A stretch of 64,000 bases of DNA from Chrysemys picta bellii (GCF_011386835.1 NC_088795.1:119615434-119679433), one strand, 5' to 3'. Positions 33,138 through 45,154 are shown, counted from the stretch's first letter. Notes: generated by a model from the sequence alone, not told the origin. Numbers and translations: made by a program.

Positions 33138-36069
33138 CCTTTATGTTAATATCAGCTCTTTTTTTTTTTTTACTGAATCACAAAATAACTCTATAGTATT
33201 AAAAAGAGGAATCTTGTATAATGTGTGTATGGGTGAAGACTTCAGGGAGGGAATCCTGGCTCCATTGAAGTCAATGGCATTTTGCTGTTAGCTTCCACTG
33301 TGTCAAAATTTCATCCCTCATCTTTGCATTTCTTATGGCCTCTTGTGTAAACATAGATAATGGCCTAACTAAAACTTTAAGCCAGTGTCTGCAAGTCGGA
33401 GCAGGCTGGAGATGCGTTGCTCTAGTAGGAATTCCTGGAGATATCAGGCCTGATTTACACCAGTGTGGGAGGAGAATCCAGCCTGCTGTCTTCCGGAGAC
33501 AGCTGGGGAGAGAGCAGGCCAAAGTAGCCCGTGAAACACCCTTTAAAAGAATGCAGCAGGAATTCTATCAGTTTTGGCTCTGGACCAGTGCTGCAGAGTA
33601 GTGTGAATGCATTAGCAGGGTCATGGCTCTGCCTGCACCTCTTCCTACCCACTTTGAGAAAGCTCACAGAGGGAATGTATCAACTGGAATTATAACTAGC
33701 CTCTGTGCTTCTTGTGTGCTCTCCCCTTCCACCTCACTCCCATTGTGTATTTGTGCAGGGCTAGTCATAAATATGTATTTATTGTATATGCTGTTTCTTA
33801 TTAAAGCAGAAGTAATGTTTTGTTCGCAGGCATCAGGGTCAGTTACATCCATATATCTTTTCCTAGCAGCTATAGGAGAAGGAAAAACTCCCCAAAGTGC
33901 TTTTGACTTTTCAGGGTATTTAAGCTTAAAAAATTGACCTGGCAGAAGTCCAATCTGGAAGATTTTAATCTGAAAATAACAGTGTATTAAATATCTACTG
34001 TCACTGCTCACATATTTGTTTGTTAGTTTGAGTATATCATGTGTTGAGTTTTTTTGGGTGGGGTATTTAAATTACCCAGAGGTACATTGGAATGATTACA
34101 AAAACATGCTTAATTCTTTGACTTCAGTGAAGTTATTCTGGGTTTACATTGGTTTAACTAACAGCAAAATTTGTGCTATTGTTGGATTACAGATAAGCGT
34201 GATTACATTGTCAAAACGGGTAAATTTGTTTAAGCTCCAAATCTTGATAATACCCCTTAGAAGTAACACACAGAGATTTTTCACTTTTTTGTTTAAATAA
34301 CAAACTAAAAATGTGTCTGGACTATGACCATGAGCTTGAATCTGATTTCATTTACACAATTCTCCATTGCGTTCCAGCCATCTTAGGTTATTGTGACTCC
34401 ACTGAAACCAGTGGAGTTGTATTTGCATAAAACTAGTGTAGTGAATTTAAGAATCAGGTCCTCACTTCAGTGGAATTATTCCTGATTTACGGTGATGTAA
34501 CAAAGATCTGAGTGTGACAGATCTTTTGTTCAAGATGTTAAATTACAGGTAGTACTGGCCCTGAACTATGGGGTCCCACATATGGGCTTGTCTCTGACCC
34601 ATTTCTACTGTATCCTGGATTAAACATCTTGTGGTTGAATAAAAAAAAAATCCCTTTATTTAGGACTTTACAGTGATAAATCATGTACAGGAGAAAAGTG
34701 AAAATTATCTTTGCATGTGCCCAGGTGGTTAGAAACATGGGGATGAAGGAAAGCCCCTATTTGTAAGCCTGTGAAGGAAAAACAATAGACTTTCAGCAAA
34801 TGCCTACATTTTTCCATGTGTTTTATATTCATAAGAGCAGCATCTTGACACAATATTAGTATAATCACGTGAATGAAGACCTGACTGTGGCAGTTCTTAA
34901 AGCAGGAGGCAGAGATGCACAAGAGTGCCATAGTGCTATGTGTTTAGTTCAGCTAGGGAGGGGAAAAAACCAAAACAAAATAAACAAACCCACCACAACA
35001 TCCCTGGAGTTATTAATGGATAACTTTCAAATGAGAATGGTGATGAAGATTATAAATCTTAATTCCAGTAAGCACTAAGCTTAAAATAAATAGTTTGTGT
35101 TTTTGCTGAAAGTCTCAGAGGGCCCCTGCAGCTAGCATATAAATGTTTTACCACTGTTAACATTTTATTTTGAATTACAACGAATTCAACTGTTTTGACC
35201 AAAACAACTCCTACAAGTGAATACACTGACTCAGTGGGCGTAGTACACTAAAATGGATATCTTCTTGTATTTAAGTACATTTTAATACAGTCTGTTTGCA
35301 TATGGTGCATACCGGTGCCAAGAAAAGCAAAGCTGCACATGCCTTATCTAGCTTTCTTACTCCGTGTTTTTTCTGTCTTGAAAGCTGACATATTTTTATC
35401 ATTATTATCCCTGTAGTTCCCAGATAGTTCAGATAATAGGCTCTAACTTGATCTTTTGGAACTTGTGCAGGTCTATATCTTAGCTTTGGCTTCTTGGGGT
35501 GAAGTGTGTCCTTCCACAACCTAAACTGCACATATGTTGGAAACCAGTTTAAATGTGTGGATATTTTAACACTGATTTCAGATGGACCTCGGTGGTGTTA
35601 GTGGAATAGAGGTGGCTCATGGGTTCATTATTGGGATACAAAACTCTTCACGTCTACGTACTTCGTATCTAATTCAGGTCCATAATGACCACAGGTCATT
35701 ATGCTCTGATGACTGTTGGAGGGCCTTGTTAAATGAATTTGCTCTCAATGCAGATACGAGTGGAGGAGTGTCCCCGCACTGAAACCTACATCAGTTAGCA
35801 GTCTCAGCAGGGCTAAATGGGAATGGAGACTGATCCATGCAGATTGCCTCTCCTGAAGGGGCAGAAGCACATCAGTGGGGCAGTGAGGGAAAGCTTGTAC
35901 TACTTTTGTCTGAGCTGTATCTAAGTCATGCATAACTAGAGTACTTGGCAATTAATTTGGCACATTTCATTCTTTAAAAAAAATGAGTCTAAGGTTACAT
36001 CTACTTTTTATTTAATATGGTCAAGAAGCAAATGCAATTCAGTAATTTAAATGAGTTGCCGTTCTGTTA
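33138..36069. other. mostly unique sequence with palindromic fragments
   Basis: No gene is supported. 33338-33480 resembles 29750-29965 (shared ATGGCCTCTTGTGTA, AATTCCTGGAGA and GGGAGGAGA blocks). Palindromic family fragments lie at 34105-34165 and 34330-34515. A T12 run is at about 33161-33172. The rest is plain AT-rich DNA. Confidence 0.45.
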
Positions 36070-36077
36070 TCCGTAAG

Positions 36078-36820
36078 CAGGGCCAGCTCCAGGCACCAGC
36101 CGAGCAAGCTCGTGCTTGGGGCGGCAGATTTCAAAGGGCGGCATTCCATCTAATCCTTTTTCGTTTGTTTGTTTTGTTTTGTTTTGCGCTTCACCGCTTT
36201 GGTCGCCCCTGCAGGTTTTTTCTTTTTGGTTTACTGCTCCCGCCGCCCTGTAGGGGGCGGAGGAGGGGAGCGCCCTGCATCAAACCCGGTAGGGCAGCCT
36301 GCGTCCTTCCCTGCCTGCCGAACGGAGCGGCGCGGAGCCCTCCCAGCAGGTGGCGCAGTGGGAGGGGCCGCGTGGCAAGCGCCCTGCTTAAGGAAGCCCT
36401 GGCCGCACCCCTTCTCCTCCCCCCCCCCACTTGCCCGGGAGCGCACTCCGCTGCCCGGGGTCTGCAGGGCCGGGAGTCCCCCTGCACCCATGCTCCCACC
36501 GCCAAGCAGGTATTTTTTTTGTTTTTATTTTTTCTTTCTTTCGCCGCTCCGGCAGGCGGGCCAGTTTGTCGTCCCCCCCCCGACCGCCGCTCCGGCCAGG
36601 GGCAGGTTTGTCCCCCCTCCCCCCCCCCCCCCTTCGCTGCTCCGGCCGGCCGATTTGTCCACCCCCCTTTGCTGCTCCGGCCGGCCGGTTTGTTCTCCCC
36701 CCTCCCCCTTTGCCACTCCAGGGCAGGTTTGTTTTCCTCCTCCCCTCCCCCCCCCCCTTGCTGCTCCGGCCGGCCGGGCGTTTTTTGCTTTGGGCGGCAA
36801 AAAAGCCAGAGCCGGCCCTG
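36078..36820. mobile_element. hAT-type non-autonomous element, 743 bp, perfect 8-bp TSD
   Basis: The ends are CAGGGCCAGCTCCAGG (36078) and CCAGAGCCGGCCCTG (ending 36820). They are flanked by TCCGTAAG at 36070-36077 and 36821-36828. TIRs beginning CAGGG with an 8-bp TSD point to hAT. A related, shorter copy lies at 56785-57010 in the opposite orientation. The interior is extremely GC/CpG-rich and carries a VNTR. Long open frames on both strands are a side effect of this composition (Pro/Arg/Gly-rich, no domains). Confidence 0.92.
36538..36780 (+). repeat. VNTR inside the hAT-type element
   Basis: There are about six degenerate units, each with a (T/C)(T/C)GC(T/C)(G/A)CTCC(G/A)G core, a GGCC-rich step, TTTGT and a C-run. 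The TTTGT anchors are roughly 50-60 bp apart and the C-runs vary in length. Expansion of this block explains much of the length difference from the 226-bp relative at 56785. Confidence 0.8.
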
Positions 36821-36828
36821 TCCGTAAG

Positions 36829-38527
36829 CATCTTGCTTTATCCCTACGTGTATATTTTCATTCCATAACCACCAGCAAGAACTGTCATCTGAAAAGGGAG
36901 AGGTGAGGAGATCAGTGGAGAAAGGAGAAATCTTTTCTTTCCGATACAATACCGCATGAGGAAAAGATCAATAATACTTTGATCATTACATTTTGAAAAT
37001 GACCTGACACAAGTCGTCAATGGCTCAGCCATGCTAAACATGTGTGGTTCTCACACACACACATGAAGATCAATATTTAAATGCAAGGCAGGTGTGAAAG
37101 ACAAATTGAACTCTTCATCCTTGAATGCTTTGCTGTTTCTTACCAAACTCACTACATGGGTTTTTCCTAGAGGTTGATGTGTTAATATAGCTTCAGCTGG
37201 CTCTGCCACATGAGCTTCAGCTCCACTGTAAAATTCAGGCATGTAATTTTCCACAAATGTAGGTAGTAACTGTGGTGGAAGCTATGAGATAGACCTGGCG
37301 TGCACATTTTTACCCCTGCAAGGGAGAGAGTTAGGAGAAATGATGAGATTGACTATTATAAATTCATTCAGAACCTGCATTTAGGTTTCTGTTGTGTACA
37401 GTGATCAGTGTGGGTAACACTCACACATTTGTTCTGTGCCCATGTATGCTTGAATGGTGTTGGGATGTGAAGATAAATGACACCACCGTGCCCCTTTTTT
37501 TCTCCTCATCTCTTCTTTCTCTTCCATTTTGCTTTTGTTTATTTCCTCTTTTTTTCACTGGTGTTTGGAGCCAGGTTGTCCTTTATATTCAAGATATTTG
37601 GGAATTTGATGATGTGTAGAGATGTGTAGTACTCTTGGTGTTAAGGATGCTGGTTATTATTTTTAGTTGTTTAGAAATTAGCAGAAACTTTTAGGAATTT
37701 TTGAAATCCAAACTCAGATCTGAATTTTGTAAAAGCCCCCTAACTCTGTAATAACCTAAACCAAAAAGTCTGGCCAGAAAACCCTCACATTTGTGGGGTG
37801 GGTATTTCAACAGTAGATCCAGATTCAGTTATCTTTTGTATCTGCTTCTTATTGTGAAATTCCAATAAGGAAGGGGTGTGTGTAATGTTCAAGGATTAAA
37901 AAAAAAAAATCCCTTCTCCCTGCAATTTCTCAGACACACGCCAGCATGGGGTTCTTTAAACCAATACTCTGGTCTTTACCTGCTCTGCGGACATGCAGGT
38001 GGACTGGCAGACTGTTTTGAAGCTGCTGTGGCTTGCGGAAAAAGCTGGTCTTCAAAGGAAAGGCAGCGTTTGAGAAAATAAAGCTGGCGTTCTGATGATT
38101 GGAACTGAAAACTAAAGTTTTTAAAGATCAGGTCCCATCAGATTTTTTTTTTTTAAATAAAAAAGCTTTTCTTTTTTCTGAAATTCCAGCTTTTACGTTA
38201 AAATCATGCTGCTCCCTGACCCACAACTACTTCAAAGATATTCTGCCTACAGTGGCTGCACAGTTCGGGCTGACTAAGCTGTTGGATGATACAAACTGCT
38301 GTGGGGTTTGACATCTCACAGGCTCCTAACATCTCTGGCCAAAAGGCTCTCATTCATTAAAAATGAAATGCAGAGTTAAAAGAAAAATAGGAGAAAATAT
38401 ACAATTAAAAAAAAAAACATTAAGCCTTTAAATGCTTCTTGAATAATTAAAATGAGAACACGTTAGTGGGTTTCCAAAAACAAAAACTCACTTAACCCAT
38501 AGAATAGCCAACTCATTAATATTAATA
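36829..38527. other. unannotated sequence
   Basis: No gene or named repeat was recognised. There is a short (CA)n at 37052-37062. Confidence 0.45.
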
Positions 38528-38822
38528 TTTGTTATTTGTATTGTGGTAGCAGCTAGAGGCCCCACCCATGACTGGTGCCTCACTGTGCTGTGTGCACTAC
38601 AGGTAAGAGTCAGTGCCTGCCCCAAAGAGCTTACAATCTAAATAGACAAGAGAGAGAAAATCTAGGGAAAAGGAAATATCTTCATTTCACAGATGGGGAA
38701 AGGAGGCACAGAGAGATTTAGTGACTTGCCTAAGGTCACACTGGAAATATGTGGCAGAGCAGGGCATTGAACCCAGATTTCCTCAGTGCTGATTTAATAC
38801 CTTAGCCACATCCTTTCTCCTC
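38528..38822 (-). repeat. MIR-type SINE, near full length, antisense
   Basis: The + strand order is TTGTTATTTGTATTGTGGTAGC, CCCATGACTGGTGCCTC, GCCCCAAAGAGCTTACAATC, TTCATTTCACAGATGGGGAAA, AGTGACTTGCCTAAGGTCAC and GGGCATTGAACCCAGATTTC. That is the complete tail-to-head MIR layout and the best-preserved MIR in the window. Confidence 0.85.
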
Positions 38823-38884
38823 ATGTCTCTGTTTCAGAGCCCACTGAACTCAATGGAATGTTTGGTGTGTTTCTCTAAAAACAT

Positions 38885-39065
38885 GACTATGTTCCATCCT
38901 ATAACACCTTCCACATGAAGATCTCACAGGCCTTTACAAACAATAATGAATGTAGCCTCTCAAAGTCCCTGTGACATAGGTATGGTAAATACCCTCTTAC
39001 CTACCTGAGGAGGAAACTGAGAGAGAGAAATTAATCAGCCTTCACATGTGTCAAAAGTTCAGTTG
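38885..39065 (-). repeat. MIR/L2-type repeat, antisense
   Basis: CTTTACAAACAATAATGAATG, then AAAGTCCCTGTGACATAGG, a TAAATACCCTCTTACC block and GAGGAGGAAACTGAGAGAG follow the order of a reversed MIR core. It is diverged. Confidence 0.6.
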
Positions 39066-39321
39066 CACACCCCACTTGGCCATTCAGAAGACTACCTTGA
39101 GGGGATCTGGTGGATGGATTGTTTATTTTAAAATTCTGCTGTCTAAACACAGCCCGACACTGTCCCTATCTTTGGGCCTCTGAGCATGCTGTCTGGGCGC
39201 AGATCTTAGATCTTCCAGAGATCTGAGACCACACAGCCCCATACCCAAGCCCTAGAACCAGTACCGACCCCTCAGATTTTCCCCATTGCTTAAACACACC
39301 CTCTCCAAGAACTCCACCCAA

Positions 39322-40441
39322 ATATCATAGAATCATAGAATATCAGGGTTGGAAGGGACCTCAGGAGGTCATCTAGTCCAACCCCTTCTCAAAGCAAGAC
39401 CAATCCCCAACTAAATCCCAGCCCGGACTTTGTCAAGCCTGACCATAAAAACCTCTAAGGAAGAAGATTCCACCACCTCCCTAGGTAACCCATTCCAGTG
39501 CTTCACCACCCTCCTAGTGAAAAAGTTTTTCCTTATATCCAACCTAAACCTCCCCCACTGCAACTTGAGACCATTACTCCTTGTTCTGTCATCTGCTGCC
39601 ACTGAGAACAGTCTAGATCCATCCTCTTTGGAAGCCCCTTTCAGGTAGTTGAAAGCAGCTATCAAATCCCCCCTCATTCTTCTCTTCTGCAGACTAAACA
39701 ATCCCAGTTCCCTCAGCCTCTCTTCATAAGTCATGTGCTCCAGCCCCCTAATCATTTTTGTTGCCCTCAGCTGAACTCTTTCCAATTTTTCCACATCCTT
39801 CTTGTAGTGTGGGGCCCAAAACTGTACACAGTACTCCAGATGAGGCCTCACCAATGTCGAATAGAGGGGAATGATCACATCCCTCAATCTGCTGGCAATG
39901 CCCCTACTTATACAACCCAAAATGCCGTTAGCCTTCTTGGCAACAAGGGCACACTGTTGACTCATATCCAGCTTCTCGTCCACTGTAATCCGTAGGTCCT
40001 TTTCTGCAAAACTGCTGCCTAGCCACTCGGTCCCTAACCTGTAGCAGTGCATGGGATTCTTCCATCCTAAGTGCAGGACCCTGCACTTGTCCTTGTTGAA
40101 CCTGATCAGATTTATTTTGGCCCAATCCTCTAATTTGTCTAGGTCCCTCTGTATCATATCCCTACCCTCCAGTGTATCTACCACTCCTCCCAGTTTAGTG
40201 TCATCTGCAAACTTGCTGAAGGTGCAGTCCACGCCATCCTCCCAATCATTAATGAAGATATTGAACAAAACCAGCCCCAGGACCGACCCTTGGGGCATGC
40301 CACTTGACACCGGTTGCCAACTAGACATGGAGCCATTGATCACTACCCATTGAGCCCAATGATCTAGCCAGCTTTCTATCCACCTTATAATCCATTCATC
40401 CAGCCCATACTTCTTTAACTTGCTGGCAAGAATACTGTGGC
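39322..40441 (-). mobile_element. CR1 LINE, antisense, 5'-truncated, relatively intact
   Basis: The + strand begins with the reversed CR1 tail (ATATCATAGAATCATAGAA, then GGTTGGAAGGGACCTC) and continues without a gap through the 3' UTR and RT to about 40441, where similarity stops abruptly. The element is about 1.1 kb. The RT part is free of stops, unlike the other CR1 copies in the window, and the tail has the two ATCATAGA repeats expected at a CR1 end. The 5' cut is typical target-primed truncation. Confidence 0.95.
39411..40441 (-). pseudogene. CR1 reverse transcriptase, C-terminal half, open frame
   Basis: About 340 uninterrupted CR1 codons read from [14 protein letters not shown] through [18 protein letters not shown] to the catalytic FADD (codons at about 40211-40200). 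They continue through [20 protein letters not shown], the [20 protein letters not shown] region and the [22 protein letters not shown]-terminus. The frame extends about 20 codons upstream into flanking, non-CR1 DNA, where the nominal Met (40502) lies, so there is no real start. The motif B region has Leu in place of the usual Pro after SVLG. Motifs 0-2 and the endonuclease are missing, so the protein cannot be active. Confidence 0.93.
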
Positions 40442-40744
40442 TATAAATTTGCAGTTTACCTCTTCCAGAGGGCATGTGGTTGGTGTAAAGCATGAAGTGC
40501 ACAGATGCTTTGCATAGGATTCTGACACATTGCTCTTTTTAATAGCACAAGAAATTCTCATATCTGTATAAAAATAAGAAGACCTACATGCCCTTCCCTG
40601 GCTCAGTTTCCTCACCACTCCTGAGCATTCTTTGGGCTGGAGCCCTTCTGTTGCAGTGCCAGGCTTGGGATCTGAAACATAGAGCCTTTCCCCCATAGCT
40701 TGCCTTCTCTGATCTTGGCTGGTCTGTCTCCTGACCAAAACCTC

Positions 40745-41165
40745 TAGCCACTGTGGAGAGCCCTGGACCCTTTAAATTCCCGCCCGAGCCCGGCTGCCGG
40801 AGCCCTGGAGCAGCGGTGGCTGGGCTCTGGCTGCGCTTTAAAGGGCCTGGGGCTCCCCTCAGCAGCCGGAGCCCTGGGCCCTTTAAATCACTGCCAGAGC
40901 CCTGCCGCCCCAGGGTAGCGGCGGCAGGGCTCCCATGGTGATTTAAAGGGCCCAGAGCTCTGTGACAGCCAGAGTCCCGGGCCCTTTAATTCGCCCCTGA
41001 GCCCTGGGGCTCCCAGGCATCTCTGCAGCTCATAGCTCCAGGGTGATTTAAAGGCCCTGGGGCTCCCAGCCACAGCCGGAGCCCCAGGGCCTTTAAATCT
41101 TGAAAGACCCCGCCTCTTCCGGTTGAGGCCATGCCCCCGCTCAGGACTCCAGCGTACCGGTAAGT
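40745..41165. repeat. GC-rich palindromic tandem array phased on TTTAAA
   Basis: Seven TTTAAA (or TTTAAT) cores at 40771, 40837, 40882, 40942, 40985, 41047 and 41092 are separated by 66, 45, 60, 43, 62 and 45 bp. They alternate in orientation: GGCCCTTTAAAT and its complement ATTTAAAGGGCC. The unit is therefore a palindrome of about 105 bp repeated about 3.5 times. The GC-rich arms contain GGAGCCC / GGGCTCC. The 3' flank ends GCGTACCGGTAAGTC. It probably forms the interior of a DNA transposon whose ends I cannot fix. Confidence 0.8.
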
Positions 41166-42096
41166 CCTTTAAGTTACTTTCACCCTTGCCTTGGTCTAGC
41201 AGTGAAGTATCCCAGCCCTGCTAGCCTATGGTGAACTCCACATTTACATAGAGGTATTTCATGATACAGCAGTTTTCATAATAACAACTTCATAGTATCA
41301 GCCAGAATTCATAAGTTGCCCAGGGAAATCCCCCAATTAATTGCTCCGTGTCATCCCCAAGCCCGATATCCCTCCCAAGTAGGAATTACGGGACTAGTGT
41401 AGTTTTATATCTGCAGAACTCCATTAACTTGAGCAGCACTTTGCACCACTGCCAGTGAGAGCTGAATCAGCTTTGGAACCCACTGCTTTACTAAAGGGGC
41501 AGATATGTGAGAGATTGTGGGCCTGGTTCCCAGCTGCCTTGCACGTACACATGTGCAACGCGGGTGTAAAATGCTACCCCTGCTCGAAGTGATTAGAGAA
41601 TTCTGCTTTGGCAGAGCTCTACACTCACTCTGCATAGGTGTCTTCCAGAGCCTTGTAAGTGATCACTTTGTGTTTTAGCCTGACTTACTTTATAACATTT
41701 TCGTAACATAATTTCTTTGTTTATCTGTCTATTATGTTTACACCCCCACCCCTTTATTTGGTGTCAGTTTCACAGCTGGAAACAATTTATTTAATCCTAA
41801 ATAGCAAGATTTAATACAGTTGCTTCAGCTTGTTACAGTTTCATTGTGTTGGTTCTAAGTTCAGTGGAGCTGGGTTTTTTTAAAAGCAGTTTTCGTTTTG
41901 GTTAAGAGTCTTTTAATACATAATGGTAACCATTTGACTGACAGCTCCATGGACTAAAAATGCTGTTCATTTTATCCTCTTGTAATAAACCATTTATGGT
42001 AACAGTGATGCCATTTATTTCAGCAGTGCAAAACTAACCCCTTGTATCAGTATGAAAGTAACCACCTGGAGCACTAACAATAATTTACATACCCCT
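41166..42096. other. unannotated sequence
   Basis: Fragments of the palindromic family lie near 41400-41480 and 41520-41600. Otherwise it is unrecognised. Confidence 0.45.
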
Positions 42097-42216
42097 GGGA
42101 CAACATTCTGCTCTTGATTACACAGCTGTAAACCCAGGGATATCTCCAAGTACATTCTGAATAATTCTGTTGGCTTCAGTGGAGTTACTCTAAGTTTACA
42201 CTGGTGTATTGAAGAG
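42097..42216. repeat. palindromic repeat
   Basis: ACATTCTGCTCTTGATTACAC on the left and a GTTTACACTGGTGTATTGAAG block on the right flank GCTTCAGTGGAGTTACTC. Same family as 14359-14460, with an expanded left arm. Confidence 0.65.
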
Positions 42217-45031
42217 AAAAATGTAACTAATCTAACTAATTCAGCAATAATGCACGAGAAGTAAATCTAAACTTTGTTGCTCGTCTAATAAATTAGCTGC
42301 TAATCCTCATAATTAAACTACAAACTAGTTCATTTGATGCAAGCAGTATAACTAGGTTGGTTCTAATATAAGCTAGGTAGTTACCAAATTTGAGAGGCTG
42401 ATTGGGAGTATTATTGCTGTGACAACAATAGTTAATTCAAATAATGATAGAGTTTTAATAGACAAGGTTGTCTGACCGAATTAGCAAAAGCAGATTTGCA
42501 GGATAATTGTATGCCATTAATTCCTCTTTCTCCCCCCCCCCCCGTCCCCCACCCCTACAATTGCAACCATCAATCTGTTCCAGTGCATTATGCCCTGGGA
42601 GTTTTTAAAGTTACCAGTGCAGAAGTTGAACATTTATCATTAGTAGGAAAAGACATCCATGGAATATTTGAGCAATATGGTAGACGAAACGCAGTATCTT
42701 CAAAACAAACAAATCATCAAGCCAACAAAGCCATAGACCTGAAGATGCGCATTGTGGAACAAAGAGAGGAAATGCATTCATCTGAGAGTTACAAAATACT
42801 TCACTACATTGGAAGGACAGCCTCTGACACCAGTGGTTTGATAAGCATAAGCCTCCTGTGCCATTCTACCTGCTTCTAGTTTTCTTGAGGAATTAACTTG
42901 CTATCGAGTCTAGTGCTTTGGAAGGGAAAACTACTGTTCCCATAAAGCAGATCTTATGTAATTGTTCTGTTCTTCATTTACTTCTCCTTAACTTGATCTG
43001 TTGTCACATTTCTCTTTTTAAAATAACGTTTCAAGCTTTCCGATAAATGTTTACATGCATTTCTTATCACTTCTGTGTTGAATACTAGTACTTTTGTATT
43101 TACATGAGCCACTTCACAAGTCACACACTAATATTTTACACACTCTCTCTCTCTCTCTCTTTTGAGTGCTGCAGTGTTAAAGGTTTGCAGCAAATATCTG
43201 CATGACATGTGGTTTAATGCGGTAGTTAGCACAGTACAACTTTTTTTGGGGTGCACATTCCAGAGCAGCATGGATTTGCTTCCAGCTTCAGTACCAGGAA
43301 GCAGAGAATTGTTGTAATTACCAAACCAAACACCTGGATGTAGATGACTAGAATTTTGGGGAAGTTTGGCTTTCCAGAAGGGCAATCAAACTTTGCCTGT
43401 GGCTCCTGTCTCTATAATGGGACAAACCAACATCTGGTACAGTAACATCTGTAAACATTGGGAAAGTTTGGGTATGGATCTAAATTTAGCAGTTTGGGGT
43501 CCACCTCTGATTTTAATTTTACATTCTGCAGAGTTCTGATTGGGCCCAAACGTTAACTTGCTAACCTCTCAAGGACGTTACTATGGTGATGAGCGTGTTC
43601 TAAAAGCCTATATAGAGCAGAATAGAAACGAGTTATATAGATTCATCAATGCTCATTTTCTTGTTCCTGGGCTTCCTGACTTGTCCTGCAGCATGTGAAA
43701 TGAGTAATAATCCCCTGCTGCTGTGACCACCATGATCTCTACATTTCACTCACGTATAGATTTTATTTTTTAAACCATGTAACTAAACGTAGGGGTTGGG
43801 TAATTGGGACAATCAGCTCTGCAGATCTCCTAGGCCCCACAGGGCTGAAACAAAGCTTCTGCGTTGCTCCTAAATGAAGGTTTTTACACTGCTCTACAGA
43901 AGCAGAGCTGTCTGCCAGGTACCAATAAACTGTTGCTCTTAGGCATGCTTTGTGTCACACCCTTGCAGTTGCCTCTCTGTTCAAAAGGTCAAGCTCTGCT
44001 CAGTTGTGTATTGTGTCCATCATAGTGTTTTCACACCATGTAATGTGTTTCTACTGTCACCTTCTCTGTGTCTCCTGGTTCCCACTCTGTGATGAATGCT
44101 GACCCATTGCTCCAGCTATTTGGCCATGCCTGCCCCTACCTCCTATCCTGCTATTGCACATCTGTCTGATCCATGTAATTCAGAGCTATTTGTATGTGAC
44201 ATGGTGTGCTCAGCAATGTTTCCCTCCTCTCACCAACTTTGAGCTGTGTGTTGCTTGGCTTTTATGAAGGTACCCTAATGATCCCTTCTGGGATCTATAT
44301 GGGCCTGACATACTCCCCGGGACTCCCTGCTGTGCTGCGTGAACGCACACCTTGAAGCACACTTTTGAAGGGGAATAACACCTTGCCCTTTGGGCCAACA
44401 CACCTCTGTCAAATGTTTAGTACATTGGTTACAATCTGAGGCACAGAGATGTGTGTGAGCCAGGAGGTCAGGATATGAATTCAGTTGTGTCCAAACTACT
44501 TCAAAGTTGAGGAGGGCAGGAGTGGGTTTTTGATCCTGTCTTCAGTTCAGGCCCATTTCTAGCAGAGTGCAGTTTTGCGCTGATCCCCAAGGAACTGAGA
44601 AAGTAGGGCTTTTTCATTTCCAATTTCTGGGATTTACACTCTACGCGCGCTAGGCTGATCTTTAGGAGTTTTCTGACTCTATCTGGAACATTTTCTGCAG
44701 CTTTTCTTTATTAAGGAATAAATGGTGCATCCTGGCCAGGTCCCTGCCTACCAGCATTGAAACGAATACATCTTGGCTATAGAATGAAATGTGTTTCATC
44801 TTATGTTTAGTGATTGGCTAACACTGACTATTGTACTTAAGGTGCAGAGCCCAATTCCAATTAGTCTTTATGGTCCCTATATTATGAATGCATAAAGTTA
44901 GGCATAATGGTTAAAGTCAAACAGTTTCTCAGGATATTGTAAATACCATCTTCTAAAAACTAGATGTTTTTGTAAAACTTCCATTCTGCTTTTGTGATGT
45001 GGGAGCTGGTGGGCTTTCTACAACCTTGTAC
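42217..45031. other. 2.8 kb mostly unique sequence
   Basis: It contains a C10 run (about 42533-42543) and a CT microsatellite (43142-43160). An open frame of 127 codons at 42496-42879 has no recognisable domain and begins with a low-complexity Pro-rich stretch, so I do not call it a gene. Confidence 0.45.
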
Positions 45032-45154
45032 CTTGATCCTGCAAGGGCTTAGGCACTTGCTTAACTTTATGCACTGTAAGTAGGCCCATTGAAGTTAATG
45101 GGGCTACTCATAGCGTGTAAAGGGAAACACATAAGTGTATGCAAGATCAGGGCC
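45032..45154. repeat. palindromic repeat, second subfamily
   Basis: TTGATCCTGCAAGGGCTTAGG pairs with a right end GTGTATGCAAGATCAGGGCC around the centre CCCATTGAAGTTAATGGGGC. It is a foldback module of the same size class as, but different sequence from, the TTACAC type. Confidence 0.7.

Noticed and set aside
36230..36480. CpG-rich block resembling a promoter CpG island
   Set aside because: It is wholly inside the mobile element bounded by TSD TCCGTAAG, and no gene follows.
36051..36949. Overlapping open frames of about 245-258 codons on both strands
   Set aside because: They lie in the GC-rich interior of a hAT-type element, are Pro/Arg/Gly low-complexity in all frames, cross the TIRs and have no domain.
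42496..42879. 127-codon frame with a Pro-rich start
   Set aside because: No family resemblance, no splice or promoter evidence, and the length is possible by chance in this base composition.
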